From: an uncultured Acidimicrobiales bacterium
GTDB lineage: Bacteria; Actinomycetota; Acidimicrobiia; Acidimicrobiales; SZUA-35
Length of the DNA stretch: 60,520 nt
Direction of reading: 5' to 3'
Assembly: GCA_937925335.1 (NCBI GenBank)
Contig: CALEWY010000006.1
Span: forward strand, 1 to 60,520
Within the stretch, counting starts at the first letter, position 1. Every line of letters starts with the position of its first letter. Under the pieces are notes generated by a model. It ran no database searches, was not told where the DNA came from, and worked only from the letters and a program-made list of their open reading frames with translations. A program made the position numbers and the translations under genes. Shown one piece after another: positions 28,433 to 37,380 of this stretch.

Positions 28433-29127
28433 TGGCAAACGACGCTGCAGCGGCCTCCGCTGGTGCCGACGTGCTCACGGTGGTTGCGATCGATGGCCCC
28501 GCTGGTTCGGGCAAGTCCACGATTGCGAAGCTGCTCGCCGAGCGATTGGAACTGGACTATCTCGATACCGGAGCCATGTATCGAGCCGTCACATTCGCCT
28601 GCCTTGCTGGTGGGGTTGAGCCAGATGATGGCGAGGCCGTGTCTGCAATCGCACGGCGTATCGAGATCGAGCTGGCGCCTGATGGCACGGTTGTGGTTGA
28701 CGGGATCGACGCGACGACCCAGATTCGAGGACCCGAAGTCACCCGAGCGGTGTCGGCCGTGGCCTCACATCCGGACGTGCGATCCGAGCTGGTGAGCCGG
28801 CAACGTGAATGGGCCCACCGCCGAGGCGGGGGTGTTCTCGAGGGGCGAGACATCGGCTCGGTTGTCTTCCCCGATGCGCTCGTGAAGATCTACCTCACTG
28901 CGAGTCCTGAAGTCCGAGCTGCTCGACGGGCGGGCGAAGTGTCCGATCTCGATTACGACACGATCGCAGCCGACATCGCCCGACGCGACGCGCTTGATTC
29001 GTCTCGCTCCGCCGATCCGCTGCGCCGGGCCGATGGGGCGGTGGAGATCGACACGTCGTTCTTGACCATCGACGACGTCGTCACACTCCTGGTCGAACGC
29101 GTCGAAGCGGGCCGTTCGAGCTCGTGA
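28432..29127 (+). CDS. cmk: Cytidylate kinase
   Basis: A 231-residue (d)CMP kinase. The P-loop is GPAGSGKST (about residues 21-29), followed by LDTGAMYRAVTFACL, the CMP-binding GREIGSVVFPDA-type segment seen here as GRDIGSVVFPDA, and the lid-like ARDALDSSRSADPLRRADGA-type stretch. It feeds nucleotide supply together with pyrG upstream. ATG overlaps the tyrA stop; the stop overlaps plsC by 4 bases. Confidence 0.96.
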   Translation: MANDAAAASAGADVLTVVAIDGPAGSGKSTIAKLLAERLELDYLDTGAMYRAVTFACLAGGVEPDDGEAVSAIARRIEIELAPDGTVVVDGIDATTQIRGPEVTRAVSAVASHPDVRSELVSRQREWAHRRGGGVLEGRDIGSVVFPDALVKIYLTASPEVRAARRAGEVSDLDYDTIAADIARRDALDSSRSADPLRRADGAVEIDTSFLTIDDVVTLLVERVEAGRSSS

Positions 29128-29792
29128 CCGAGATCGCCCCCGTCAGCCGGGCCTCGCGCCGCTTCTACCGCGTGGTCCGGACCGTGTTCACGTCGTTCTT
29201 TCGGGTGTGGTTGCGGATGTCGGTGTCGGGGCGTGAACATGTGCCAACGACCGGCGGGTTTGTGCTCGCTCCTGGCGGGCACCGCTCGATTATCGATACC
29301 GGAGTGGTGGGCGCCACGACGCCGCGCATGCTCCGCTACATGGGTGCCGAAAAGTACTTCGACGTTCCCGGGCTTGGATGGTTCCTGCGTTCTGTCGGCG
29401 GGTTCCCCGTCGAACGCGCCGTCACCGATCGTGCCGCGTTGCGCCTCGCTGAACAGGTTCTGGCCGATGGTGAGCCGCTCGTCATCTTCCCCGAAGCCAC
29501 CCGCTTCTCCGGCCCTGAGGTGCAGCCACTGAAAGAGGGGGCTGCGTTCTTGGCATGCCGGGCTGGTGTGCCGATCATTCCGGTGGGTATCGGAGGAGCG
29601 GAGGCCGCGTGGCCCAAAGGCGCCCGGATGATCCGCCCGAAGAAGATGGCGCTCGTGATCGGCGCTCCGATCATGCCGCCCGAGCGTGAGCCCGGCGAGC
29701 GGGTGAAGCGCTCTGCTATTCGAACGATGACCGCCGAGCTGCAGGCCGAACTGCAGTCGCTGTTCGATCAGGCCGAGGCGCTGACCCGCTAG
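29124..29792 (+). CDS. plsC: 1-acyl-sn-glycerol-3-phosphate acyltransferase (PlsC family)
   Basis: A 222-residue membrane-associated acyltransferase. The HX4D catalytic motif is GGHRSIIDTG, the glycerophosphate-binding motif is IFPEATRFSG, and VPIIPVGIGGAE is the third conserved block. It adds the second acyl chain to make phosphatidic acid. A hydrophobic, arginine-rich N-terminus fits membrane contact. GTG start overlapping cmk. The last 4 bases overlap the convergent signalling gene. Confidence 0.9.
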   Translation: MTEIAPVSRASRRFYRVVRTVFTSFFRVWLRMSVSGREHVPTTGGFVLAPGGHRSIIDTGVVGATTPRMLRYMGAEKYFDVPGLGWFLRSVGGFPVERAVTDRAALRLAEQVLADGEPLVIFPEATRFSGPEVQPLKEGAAFLACRAGVPIIPVGIGGAEAAWPKGARMIRPKKMALVIGAPIMPPEREPGERVKRSAIRTMTAELQAELQSLFDQAEALTR

Positions 29793-31162
29793 CGAACTTG
29801 GCTTGCAGCCGTGCGGAGCAGTGTTGTGGCGGAGTCGCCGCTTCGGCCACAGCCGGCCCCGATCCGAGGTTTGACGTCGAAACGCCAGCTGAAGCTCTCG
29901 TCGATCTCGTGACGAATGTGTTCGATCACATCGTCGACGGTTTCGTCAGCGTGGATCTCGGCGATGGCGGTGAGTTCGTCATCACCGGTCCGACCGACGA
30001 GGCAATCGTCGAGCACGAAGCCCACTCCGTGAGCAACAGCGATCATCACTCGGGCCGCTGCGTCATCGCCGATCCTGGCTCGGAGGGTTGCGAGACCGTC
30101 AAGGTGGATACGAAATGCACACACCGACTCGCCGTTGGGTGAGCGAAGGCGCCGGTCGAGTTCGTCGACGAGAGGGGCCCACGAGGCAAGGCGAGTTTCG
30201 AGGTCATAGGAGCGGGGGACGGTTTCGGGTTCTGGCTGGTCGGCCCAACGTTCCCAGGTCGATCCCAACACATCGGCCACACTTCGAGCGACCGAGAGCT
30301 GCCAGCTCGTGAGCACGACGTTGTCCTGGTGGTGGGCGAGCTCGAGCCATGCCGGGCACTCGTCACCACCGATCGATGTGCGGAACCACGAGCCGATGCC
30401 GTTGAGCCACATGCGGTGGCGATCCTCCGACCACACCTGTCGGCTTCGTTCGCTGCGATGGCGCTGGCGCAAGACCGTGGCCAAACGGGGATTGATCGCG
30501 CTGAGGGGCGCCACTTTGGATGAGTTGCCCGGACGTGACGACACCTCGGTGAGGTCGACAACACGTTCGCCAGCGAAACGAATGCGAGCTCGATCCCAAC
30601 CGATGAGATCGACGAAGCGATCGAGGACGAGCTGTAGCGCAGCCCACGTTTCATCTCGATCGGGTGATCGCCGCACGGCTGACAAGAGATCGAGCATGAT
30701 CGACTCAGCCGCTCGAACATCGCTCGGCGCTCCGGCTTGCGCCGCCCGAACTTCGACCACGAAACCATCGTCTTCGCCGAGAAGGCTCAGAAATTCGACG
30801 CGTCGCCATCCTCGACGTGTGTCGACTCGAGCTGGTTTCCAATGCGCGACCTGGCCGGTGTGGGAGCGTTCGTCGTGGCCTGGGGCGGTGAGTGCGCGGT
30901 CGTCCGGGTGCACAAACACGTCGAGGTGCCGATGCAGAATCGTCGATGACGAGCTTCCAATGAGTGCTTCGACCGCTGGTGTGGACTCGATGATGACGCC
31001 GTTGCGGTCGATGGCGACGAGGGCGGCATCGGGAAGGAGCGAGTGGATCTGCGAAAAGAGCGATGTCTCGGTCGGTCCTGAGACCGCGCGACTCAACGTC
31101 GCATCGCTTCCGCCGCCTGACGTGTCCTCCACGGCTGGGAGCTTAGGGGCATGGGTCGTCAA
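29789..31162 (-). CDS. PAS protein with degenerate GGDEF domain
   Basis: A 457-residue protein. An N-terminal PAS domain (ALVAIDRNGVIIESTPAVEAL, DVFVHPDDRAL) is followed by a middle region of about 160 residues that looks like a GAF or similar sensor (ALQLVLDRFVDLIGWDRARI). The C-terminal ~130 residues have the diguanylate cyclase fold, but the signature reads RTGDDEL where GGDEF is expected, so cyclase activity is doubtful and it may be a c-di-GMP or GTP sensor. The apparent start is TTG; a GTG at 31132 is an alternative. Convergent with plsC (4-bp overlap). Confidence 0.72.
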   Translation of the reverse strand: MTTHAPKLPAVEDTSGGGSDATLSRAVSGPTETSLFSQIHSLLPDAALVAIDRNGVIIESTPAVEALIGSSSSTILHRHLDVFVHPDDRALTAPGHDERSHTGQVAHWKPARVDTRRGWRRVEFLSLLGEDDGFVVEVRAAQAGAPSDVRAAESIMLDLLSAVRRSPDRDETWAALQLVLDRFVDLIGWDRARIRFAGERVVDLTEVSSRPGNSSKVAPLSAINPRLATVLRQRHRSERSRQVWSEDRHRMWLNGIGSWFRTSIGGDECPAWLELAHHQDNVVLTSWQLSVARSVADVLGSTWERWADQPEPETVPRSYDLETRLASWAPLVDELDRRLRSPNGESVCAFRIHLDGLATLRARIGDDAAARVMIAVAHGVGFVLDDCLVGRTGDDELTAIAEIHADETVDDVIEHIRHEIDESFSWRFDVKPRIGAGCGRSGDSATTLLRTAASQVR

Positions 31163-31216
31163 CGACCCACCGAACCTGAGGGCTTTCTCGCTTTGCGGCC
31201 GAATCCGGTCGAGGCG

Positions 31217-32293
31217 CTACTCGCTGGGTGAGCGTCCCGTCACGGAGAGCGTGCTCAACACGTCGGACGCGCCGATCTTTCGATCGTTGAGATCGGGTCG
31301 ACCATCGACCGCTCCACCGAGCCCGAGTGTTGCCACCGCGTCGATGCCGGCGAGCATTTCGCGGAGGTTGCGAGGGGGAGGGAAGTACTCGTCCTCGTCG
31401 GTGATCCGCACCTCTTCGACTCCGTTTTTCGGTGCCAGCATCGCAAGGACGGCTTCGACAACGTCTTCCGGAGCCGAGGCGCCTGCCGTGACACCAACGG
31501 TGCCGGAGAGTGTTGCTGGTAGCTCGTCTGGACCGTTGACCCGATGCACCTCTTTGCATCCAGCTTCGGCTGCGAGCTTGGCGAGAGCGGTGGTGTTTGA
31601 GCTGTTCGCCGAGCCGATCACGACGACGGCATCACAGCGATCGGCGATCGCCATGAGGGCCGACTGTCGATTCGTCGTTGCGAAACACAGATCGCTGCGA
31701 CCTGGCTGCCACAGATCCGGGAAGCGATCCTTGGCGGCTTCGGCCACCTCTGACCAGTCTCGATGCGAGAGCGTGGTTTGGGCGAGCAGCGCCGTCGGTT
31801 CGTCGAACTCGGGGAGCGCTGCGACTTCCTCGATGGACTCGACTCGGCTGATCGAGGACGGTGCGACGGCCATGGTGCCAACCGCTTCTTCGTGCCCATC
31901 GTGGCCGACGTAAATGATGCGGTAGCCCTTCTTGGCTCGCACTTTGACTTCGTGATGAACCTTCGTGACGAGCGGGCACACCGCATCGACGACGTAGCTG
32001 CCTCGTTCTCGAGCAGCGGTGACGACCTCTGGTGCAGAGCCGTGAGCGGACAGCATGATCGGCCGGCCCTCGGGCACATCGTCGATCTCGTCGACGAAGA
32101 TCACACCTTCGGCGATGAAACGATCGACGACGAGCTTGTTGTGGACGATCTCGTGGTAGCAGTACACCGGCGGTTCAAAGGCCCGAACCATCCACGAGAG
32201 GGCCTTGATCGCCATCTCGACACCGGCACAGAACCCTCGTGGTGCGCAGAGCAAAACCTGCTCGACCTCAGATGTTTGGCTGGTGTCAGACAT
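31217..32293 (-). CDS. ispH: 4-hydroxy-3-methylbut-2-enyl diphosphate reductase
   Basis: A 358-residue iron-sulfur enzyme, last step of the MEP isoprenoid pathway. The three cluster cysteines are seen in APRGFCAGV (residue ~22), DAVCPLVTKVH (~106) and LCFATTNRQS (~205). The active-site EIVHN, SAHGS, TTLSHRD and GSANSSNT motifs are present. TACCCT ends 6 nt before the ATG. It is separated from the non-mevalonate pathway genes and stands in a minus-strand group that interrupts the cmk-plsC-der order. Confidence 0.96.
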   Translation of the reverse strand: MSDTSQTSEVEQVLLCAPRGFCAGVEMAIKALSWMVRAFEPPVYCYHEIVHNKLVVDRFIAEGVIFVDEIDDVPEGRPIMLSAHGSAPEVVTAARERGSYVVDAVCPLVTKVHHEVKVRAKKGYRIIYVGHDGHEEAVGTMAVAPSSISRVESIEEVAALPEFDEPTALLAQTTLSHRDWSEVAEAAKDRFPDLWQPGRSDLCFATTNRQSALMAIADRCDAVVVIGSANSSNTTALAKLAAEAGCKEVHRVNGPDELPATLSGTVGVTAGASAPEDVVEAVLAMLAPKNGVEEVRITDEDEYFPPPRNLREMLAGIDAVATLGLGGAVDGRPDLNDRKIGASDVLSTLSVTGRSPSE

Positions 32294-32299
32294 GCCGTG

Positions 32300-32305
32300 A
32301 GGGTA
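32300..32305 (-). promoter_or_regulatory. -10 box TACCCT of ispH
   Basis: On the minus strand TACCCT ends 6 nt before the ispH ATG, predicting a leaderless transcript. Confidence 0.48.
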
Positions 32306-32370
32306 CTACCACGTGGGGGTCTGCTCGTGACCGGCCCGGCGCACGCGTGGCTCTTGTTCGTTTCGTCGGC

Positions 32371-33117
32371 CTACCGGCCAGCAAAGCTGGTCGCTGCGCT
32401 TCGCAGTGCCTTGGTCACCGCCGAATACAGCCCACTTCCGGCCGACACGCGACGGACACCGAACGAGGCGAGTTCTGTGAAACCAGGGCCGCCCGGCATG
32501 GGAAGTGCGTTGATCGGCATGCCGGTTTCGTTCACGACACGGACGATGTCTGCTTCTTCGGTGAGCCCCGGTGCGTACAGGACCTCGGCGCCAGCGTCCC
32601 GGTAGGCAACCAGTCGTTCGATGGTCTCGTCGAGATCACCGGCGGACGGGTTCGCGGTATGGAGGTGGTTCTCGGCCCTGGCGGTGAGGACGAGGTTGTG
32701 CTCGGCGCACGCCGAGACCGCTTGGGATACGGCGCTCGTCGCGGCTTCGATCGAGTCGATCGATTGGCGGCCGGGGTGGAAGTCTTCGATGGAACACCCG
32801 GCAGCCCCGGCGTCAGCAAGGAGTCGAACGGTTTCAGCGATCCCGCCGGGATCGTCGGGGAACAGTTGCTCGGAATCGACGTTCAACGGAATCGTCAAGA
32901 CGTCGGTGAGATTGGCGACGTGAGCCACGAGTTCGTCGCGAGAGATGAGGTAGTCGTCCTTGCCGATCGCACGTCCGAAACCGGCGCTCGTCGAGGCGAC
33001 GGCGTCAAAGCCCATCTCTTCCAAAACTTTGGCGGACCCGGCATCCCACGGGTTTGGCATGGCGAAACAGCCGCTGGCGTGAAGAGCTCGAAACGTCTCG
33101 GCGGGGGAGTTGGTCAT
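32371..33117 (-). CDS. Isocitrate lyase/PEP mutase family protein (short, non-lyase branch)
   Basis: A 248-residue (beta/alpha)8 protein. NPWDAGSAKVLEEMGFDAVAS, STSAGFGRAIG, the metal-site region IPLNVDSEQLF and AAGCSIEDFHPG are typical of a small actinobacterial branch of the superfamily. Unlike the enzyme at 8729-9628 it lacks the KKCGH catalytic loop, so it is not an ordinary lyase; phosphonate mutase, hydrolase or unknown chemistry is possible. ATG at 33117 is chosen because the upstream extension is not protein-like. A likely independent gene upstream of ispH. Confidence 0.75.
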   Translation of the reverse strand: MTNSPAETFRALHASGCFAMPNPWDAGSAKVLEEMGFDAVASTSAGFGRAIGKDDYLISRDELVAHVANLTDVLTIPLNVDSEQLFPDDPGGIAETVRLLADAGAAGCSIEDFHPGRQSIDSIEAATSAVSQAVSACAEHNLVLTARAENHLHTANPSAGDLDETIERLVAYRDAGAEVLYAPGLTEEADIVRVVNETGMPINALPMPGGPGFTELASFGVRRVSAGSGLYSAVTKALRSAATSFAGR

Positions 33118-33281
33118 GAGCGGATCTTTGCAGACTCCGACAACCGTGGCTGGCGGAAATCCGTCGGCCGCGCCGGGTCGCAATCGCGATGAAAGCAACC
33201 GTTCTTGGTTGTGTTGAACACCCGTGATGAGGGATCGAGAGCTGTAGTCGAATGACACAGGGCCTTTTGGGTGCTCCGCCG

Positions 33282-33287
33282 TAGACT
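33282..33287 (+). promoter_or_regulatory. -10 box TAGACT of the radical SAM-der operon
   Basis: TAGACT ends 6 nt before the GTG at 33294. This supports the GTG as start and a leaderless transcript. Confidence 0.5.
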
Positions 33288-33293
33288 TTTGCG

Positions 33294-34748
33294 GTGAGTC
33301 TGCCCCTCGTTTCCGCGCTGCTGCCAGGATCACCTGCCGCCGCGGCAGGTGTGATCGTCGGCGACGTGCTCACCGCGATCAACGGCGAGCAGCCACGCGA
33401 CGTCATCCAGTACCAGTTGCTGGTCGACGAGCCCGAGGTGGTGCTCGAGATCGACCGTGGCGGTCTCGACCGCACGATCGTCATCGACAAGGCAGGCGGT
33501 GAGCCGCTCGGCATCGAGGTGCAGTCGTCGCTGTTCGACCAGGTCCGCACCTGCGACAACCACTGCTCGTTCTGCTTCATCTACCAACTACCTCCGGGGA
33601 TGCGGAAGAGCCTTTCGTTGAAAGACGACGACTTCCGGCTGTCGTTCCTCTACGGAAACTTCACGACACTCACGCGGTTCACCGAGGCCGACCTGGAGCG
33701 TGTTGTCTCCGAAGGGCTGTCTCCGCTCTACGTCAGCATCCACGCGACGGATCCGGATCTACGGTCCGACATGTTGCGTAACCGACGTGGCGCCATGAGC
33801 CTTCGTTGGCTGCGAGCACTGCTCGACCATGGCATCGAGGTGCATGGCCAGGTCGTGGTCTGCCCAGGGGTCAACGACGGTGATGCGCTGGAGGAAACAC
33901 TCGTTGGTGTGCTCGATGAGTATCCCGAGCTTGCATCGGTTGCCATCGTCCCGCTCGGCGTTTCCGACCACTCGAACGAACCCGAGATGCGGCCCCACAC
34001 CGTGGCCGAAGCTCGGGCCGTGATCGACTGCGTCGAACGCTGGCAGCCACGCTTTCTCGAACTCCTCGGGCACCGACTCGTCTTTGCAGCCGACGAGTAC
34101 TACCTGCTCGCCGAACGGCCCTTTCCCGATTCGGAAACCTACGAAGGGTTTCCCATGCACGAAGACGGCATCGGAATGGCTCGCACGTTCGAACTCGAGT
34201 TCAGCGGTGAGGTCGACCAGGCAACCAGCCCGAAGGCTGGCTTCTTTGCCTCGGTCGATGCTGCGCCGGCGGAGGGCTACCGAGCGCCTCGGCTCGGCTC
34301 GGTCGACCCGACCTGTGGCCCGACCGAAACCAACTCTTCTGACGCGGGCAGCCAGGCTGACGGCGGAAATGCCGTCGCCGTCTCGCTGTCGCCCCGTCCT
34401 GTTCCGTCCAACGCTCCCGTTGGCATCGTGACCGGGCCATATGGTGCCCAGGTGCTCGGCCCGATCTTGGCCGAGTTCGATCGACCAGACGTGCGCCTGG
34501 TCGTCGTCGACAATCAGTTCTTCGGTGGCAACATCGGCGTCACCGGTCTCATGGTCGGCACCGACATCGGCCGAGTGCTGGCCGAACAACCAATCGGCCA
34601 TCGATACCTGCTGCCGGATGTGTGCCTGTCGAGCGGCGTGTTCCTCGACGGCACCACCCCAGACGAACTTCCCCGCCCGGTCGAGATCGTGCCCACCGAT
34701 GGGCGATCTCTTCGAGCGATTCTCGATCCGAACGGACAAGCTGCATGA
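33294..34748 (+). CDS. PDZ-radical SAM-DUF512 protein
   Basis: A 484-residue protein. Residues ~1-60 are a PDZ-like domain (LLPGSPAAAAGVIVGDVLTA). The radical SAM centre CX3CX2C is seen as CDNHCSFCF around residues 86-94, followed by the conserved LSFLYGNFTTLTRF and YVSIHATDP stretches. The DUF512 C-terminus has DNQFFGGNIGVTGLM and LPDVCLSSGVFLDGTT. Function is unestablished, but the gene is frequently next to der. It is GTG-initiated and its stop overlaps the der ATG (ATGA), so a link to ribosome biogenesis is inferred. Confidence 0.88.
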   Translation: MSLPLVSALLPGSPAAAAGVIVGDVLTAINGEQPRDVIQYQLLVDEPEVVLEIDRGGLDRTIVIDKAGGEPLGIEVQSSLFDQVRTCDNHCSFCFIYQLPPGMRKSLSLKDDDFRLSFLYGNFTTLTRFTEADLERVVSEGLSPLYVSIHATDPDLRSDMLRNRRGAMSLRWLRALLDHGIEVHGQVVVCPGVNDGDALEETLVGVLDEYPELASVAIVPLGVSDHSNEPEMRPHTVAEARAVIDCVERWQPRFLELLGHRLVFAADEYYLLAERPFPDSETYEGFPMHEDGIGMARTFELEFSGEVDQATSPKAGFFASVDAAPAEGYRAPRLGSVDPTCGPTETNSSDAGSQADGGNAVAVSLSPRPVPSNAPVGIVTGPYGAQVLGPILAEFDRPDVRLVVVDNQFFGGNIGVTGLMVGTDIGRVLAEQPIGHRYLLPDVCLSSGVFLDGTTPDELPRPVEIVPTDGRSLRAILDPNGQAA

Positions 34749-36133
34749 GCGACACAGACGACACGACGACCAACGAAGGCCCGATTGAGGCCGACGCACA
34801 CGATTCGTCGTCGGATGACGCCTCGGCCAAGTCAGCGGGGTTGCCGACCGTTGTGATCGCTGGCCGACCAAACGTCGGGAAGTCGACGCTCATGAACCGC
34901 ATCCTCGGTCGCCGAGAGGCGATCGTCGAGGAGAAGCCGGGCGTCACGCGCGATCGTAAAGAGGTCGATGCTGAGTGGCAGGGCTCGGACTTCAACCTGA
35001 TCGACACCGGTGGCTGGATGACCGGTGGCACCGCGATCGACAAGAAGGTGTCACGCCAAGCCGAGGTCGCGATTCGTGAAGCCGATGCCGTGCTGTTCGT
35101 GGTCGACGCCACGATCGGCATCACCGACGAAGACGATCACGTCGTCCGTCTCGTTCGCCAGGCTGGCTGCCCGGTCTTTTGCGTCGCCAACAAGGTCGAC
35201 GACGAAGTGCACATGGACAACGTCTGGGAGCTTGTCGGGCTTGGCCTCGGCGAACCGTTCCCGGTCAGTTCGCTGCACGGCAGGGGAGTGGGTGACCTGC
35301 TCGACGCGGTCGTCGCCGTCTTGCCGGAGCCCGTCGAGATCGAAGAAGAAGAGGAAGAGGAGCGGATCTTTGGCATCGCGCTCGTCGGTCGACCAAACGT
35401 TGGCAAGTCCACCCTCTTCAACCGCCTCATCGGCGAGGATCGGTCGATCACCCACGACATGCCGGGAACCACCCGCGACACGGTGGACACCGTCGTCGAT
35501 ACCGGCACCGGCCCGATCCGCTTCCTCGACACCGCCGGAATGCGTCGACGCAGCCGCATCGACGAAGACACCGAGTACTACTCGGTCGTGCGTGCGCTGA
35601 AGGCCGTCGACAAGGCCGACGTTGCGCTGCTCGTGATCGATTCCACCGAGGGCATCACCCATCAGGATCAGCGTCTAGCGGAGCGAGTCGATGCCGCTGG
35701 CTGCCCGATCGTTCTGGTGCTCAACAAGTGGGACAAGATCTCGACCGAGAAGCGTGAGACGTTCCCGGCTCAGATCGAGCGCAAGCTCAGCTTCTTGCCA
35801 GACGTTCCCGTGCACCGTGTCTCTGCGCTCACCGGAAAGTCGGTCGAGCGGTTGTTGCCGTCGATGACCGCGGCGATCGACGCCTACCAAATGCGGGTGC
35901 CGACCAGGAAGGTCAACGAAGTTGTGCGGCGTGCGCAGCAGGCGACGCCGGCTCCCGGTGGCGCGCGCGTGCTGTACGCCACGCAGGGTGCAGCGCACCC
36001 TCCCACGTTCACGCTCTTCACAAACCGAGCACTGCCGGATCACTACCTTCGCTACCTCGAGCGTCAGTTGCGCGATCAACTCGAATTGGGCCCAACTGCC
36101 ATCAAACTTCGGGTTCGGCGACGGAGCGAATAA
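34745..36133 (+). CDS. der: Ribosome biogenesis GTPase Der
   Basis: A 462-residue tandem GTPase for 50S assembly. An acidic ~35-residue N-terminal extension precedes GTPase domain 1 (GRPNVGKSTLMNRI, DTGGW) and domain 2 (GRPNVGKSTLFNRL, DTAGMRRR, NKWD). The C-terminal ~80 residues form the KH-like RNA-binding domain (LRDQLELGPTAIKLRVRRRSE). ATG at 34745 overlaps the DUF512 stop. In mycobacteria der follows cmk directly; here about 5 kb separates them. Confidence 0.96.
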   Translation: MSDTDDTTTNEGPIEADAHDSSSDDASAKSAGLPTVVIAGRPNVGKSTLMNRILGRREAIVEEKPGVTRDRKEVDAEWQGSDFNLIDTGGWMTGGTAIDKKVSRQAEVAIREADAVLFVVDATIGITDEDDHVVRLVRQAGCPVFCVANKVDDEVHMDNVWELVGLGLGEPFPVSSLHGRGVGDLLDAVVAVLPEPVEIEEEEEEERIFGIALVGRPNVGKSTLFNRLIGEDRSITHDMPGTTRDTVDTVVDTGTGPIRFLDTAGMRRRSRIDEDTEYYSVVRALKAVDKADVALLVIDSTEGITHQDQRLAERVDAAGCPIVLVLNKWDKISTEKRETFPAQIERKLSFLPDVPVHRVSALTGKSVERLLPSMTAAIDAYQMRVPTRKVNEVVRRAQQATPAPGGARVLYATQGAAHPPTFTLFTNRALPDHYLRYLERQLRDQLELGPTAIKLRVRRRSE

Positions 36134-36280
36134 GCAGCCCGTTTCGGAGCGATTCGTCACCTCTCAGAGCCCTGGTCGGCCGCTGTTGAGGCTGAATTGA
36201 GCCGATCTGACCGATCGTCAGCCAACTGTCGCTGAGTGTCGACGCAGTGACGTTCGCGGCCGCGGCGAGGCCATCCGGGG

Positions 36281-36286
36281 TACTCT
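36281..36286 (+). promoter_or_regulatory. -10 box TACTCT of the PP2C gene
   Basis: TACTCT ends 6 nt before the ATG at 36293. Leaderless start predicted. Confidence 0.5.
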
Positions 36287-36292
36287 TCTGCA

Positions 36293-37372
36293 ATGGAACG
36301 GCTCTTGCCCGCCCTTGCCGCTCTGATCTGTGTCGGTGCTTCCGTCGTCTGGATCCAGTCGACGATTTCGCGGCGCAAGGTCGCGAAGCGGCTTTCCGCG
36401 GAGCAGATCGACCCGGATCTCTGGCGCCTCGCCGACGGCGAGGCCCGCCGCGATTATCAGTCAGCGCTCGCTGCAATCGCATCGGCGCTCGTCCTCATCC
36501 TCATCGCTGCTCTCGGCGCTCCCCGCTGGGTGGCGTTCTCATCGGTTCTCCTCGCCATTCCGTCGATGATCACGGTGATCCGTCGTCGTGAACTCGGCGA
36601 GGTCGAACGAATCGCGGCCGGTCGATCCGAGATCGAAAAGCGAGCCCGTGAAGTGCTCACCCAGGAAGAGTTGGCTCCGCTGCAGTGGGCCAACCGCCTC
36701 GCCCCGTCGACCCTCCCTGATCTTGCCGGATTCGAGATCGGCCAGGCCTACCAGCCTGGCAGCGGTGCGATGGCTGGCGACTTCTACGACGTCTTCCAAG
36801 TCGATGACCATCGAGTTGCCGCTGTTATTGGTGATGTCACCGGCCACGGCATCGAGCCGTCGATCACGGCGTTGCAGGCCAAGTACTTGCTCCGCACCTT
36901 CCTCCTGCAGTTCCGCGATCCCGGGCAAGCGCTCGAACAGCTCAACATGCAGATGTCGGAGATCGAACGAGGCGACGAGTTCATCTCGTTGTGTGTGCTG
37001 GTGTTCGATACCGACGCAGAAACACTTCGTTACGCGTCTGCCGGCCACCCTGCCGCGTTCGTGTGGCATGCCCGAGAGGTTCGCCCGCTTGGCGCAACCG
37101 GCCCGCTCTTGATGCTCGACCCGCGGGGCTCCTATCACTCCCGCGAACTCGCCTGGGATCCAGACGATGTCGCCGTGCTCTACACCGATGGCCTCGCTGA
37201 GGCTCGACGTGGTGACGCACTGTTTGGCGAAGACGGTGTTGCCAGCATGATCCGTCGCGATCCAACGGCGTCACCCGACGTGCTCACCAAGGTGCTCGTC
37301 GAGGCCGCACGTGACTTTGCCGGTGGCCCCATCGACGATGACGTCGCTGTCCTCGTTCTTCGCCGAGTCTGA
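36293..37372 (+). CDS. Membrane-anchored PP2C-type phosphatase (SpoIIE/RsbU family)
   Basis: A 359-residue protein. One N-terminal hydrophobic segment (LLPALAALICVGASVVWI) and two more around residues 60-95 anchor it; the C-terminal ~240 residues are a SpoIIE-type serine phosphatase with metal motifs GAMAGDFYDVF, VIGDVTGHG, ASAGHPAAFVW and VLYTDGLAEAR. Such enzymes dephosphorylate anti-anti-sigma factors or similar regulators; no partner gene is nearby. It is probably transcribed with the two small membrane genes that follow. Confidence 0.88.
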   Translation: MERLLPALAALICVGASVVWIQSTISRRKVAKRLSAEQIDPDLWRLADGEARRDYQSALAAIASALVLILIAALGAPRWVAFSSVLLAIPSMITVIRRRELGEVERIAAGRSEIEKRAREVLTQEELAPLQWANRLAPSTLPDLAGFEIGQAYQPGSGAMAGDFYDVFQVDDHRVAAVIGDVTGHGIEPSITALQAKYLLRTFLLQFRDPGQALEQLNMQMSEIERGDEFISLCVLVFDTDAETLRYASAGHPAAFVWHAREVRPLGATGPLLMLDPRGSYHSRELAWDPDDVAVLYTDGLAEARRGDALFGEDGVASMIRRDPTASPDVLTKVLVEAARDFAGGPIDDDVAVLVLRRV

Positions 37373-37380
37373 GCTACTCG

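Noticed and set aside
30309-31913. 534-codon plus-strand frame opposite the GDDEL protein and ispH
   Set aside because: Ser/Arg/Thr-rich, spans two real genes and their gap, no motifs.
33759-34871. 370-codon minus-strand frame opposite DUF512 and der
   Set aside because: Covers ends of two coupled genes with conserved motifs; composition is that of an antisense shadow.
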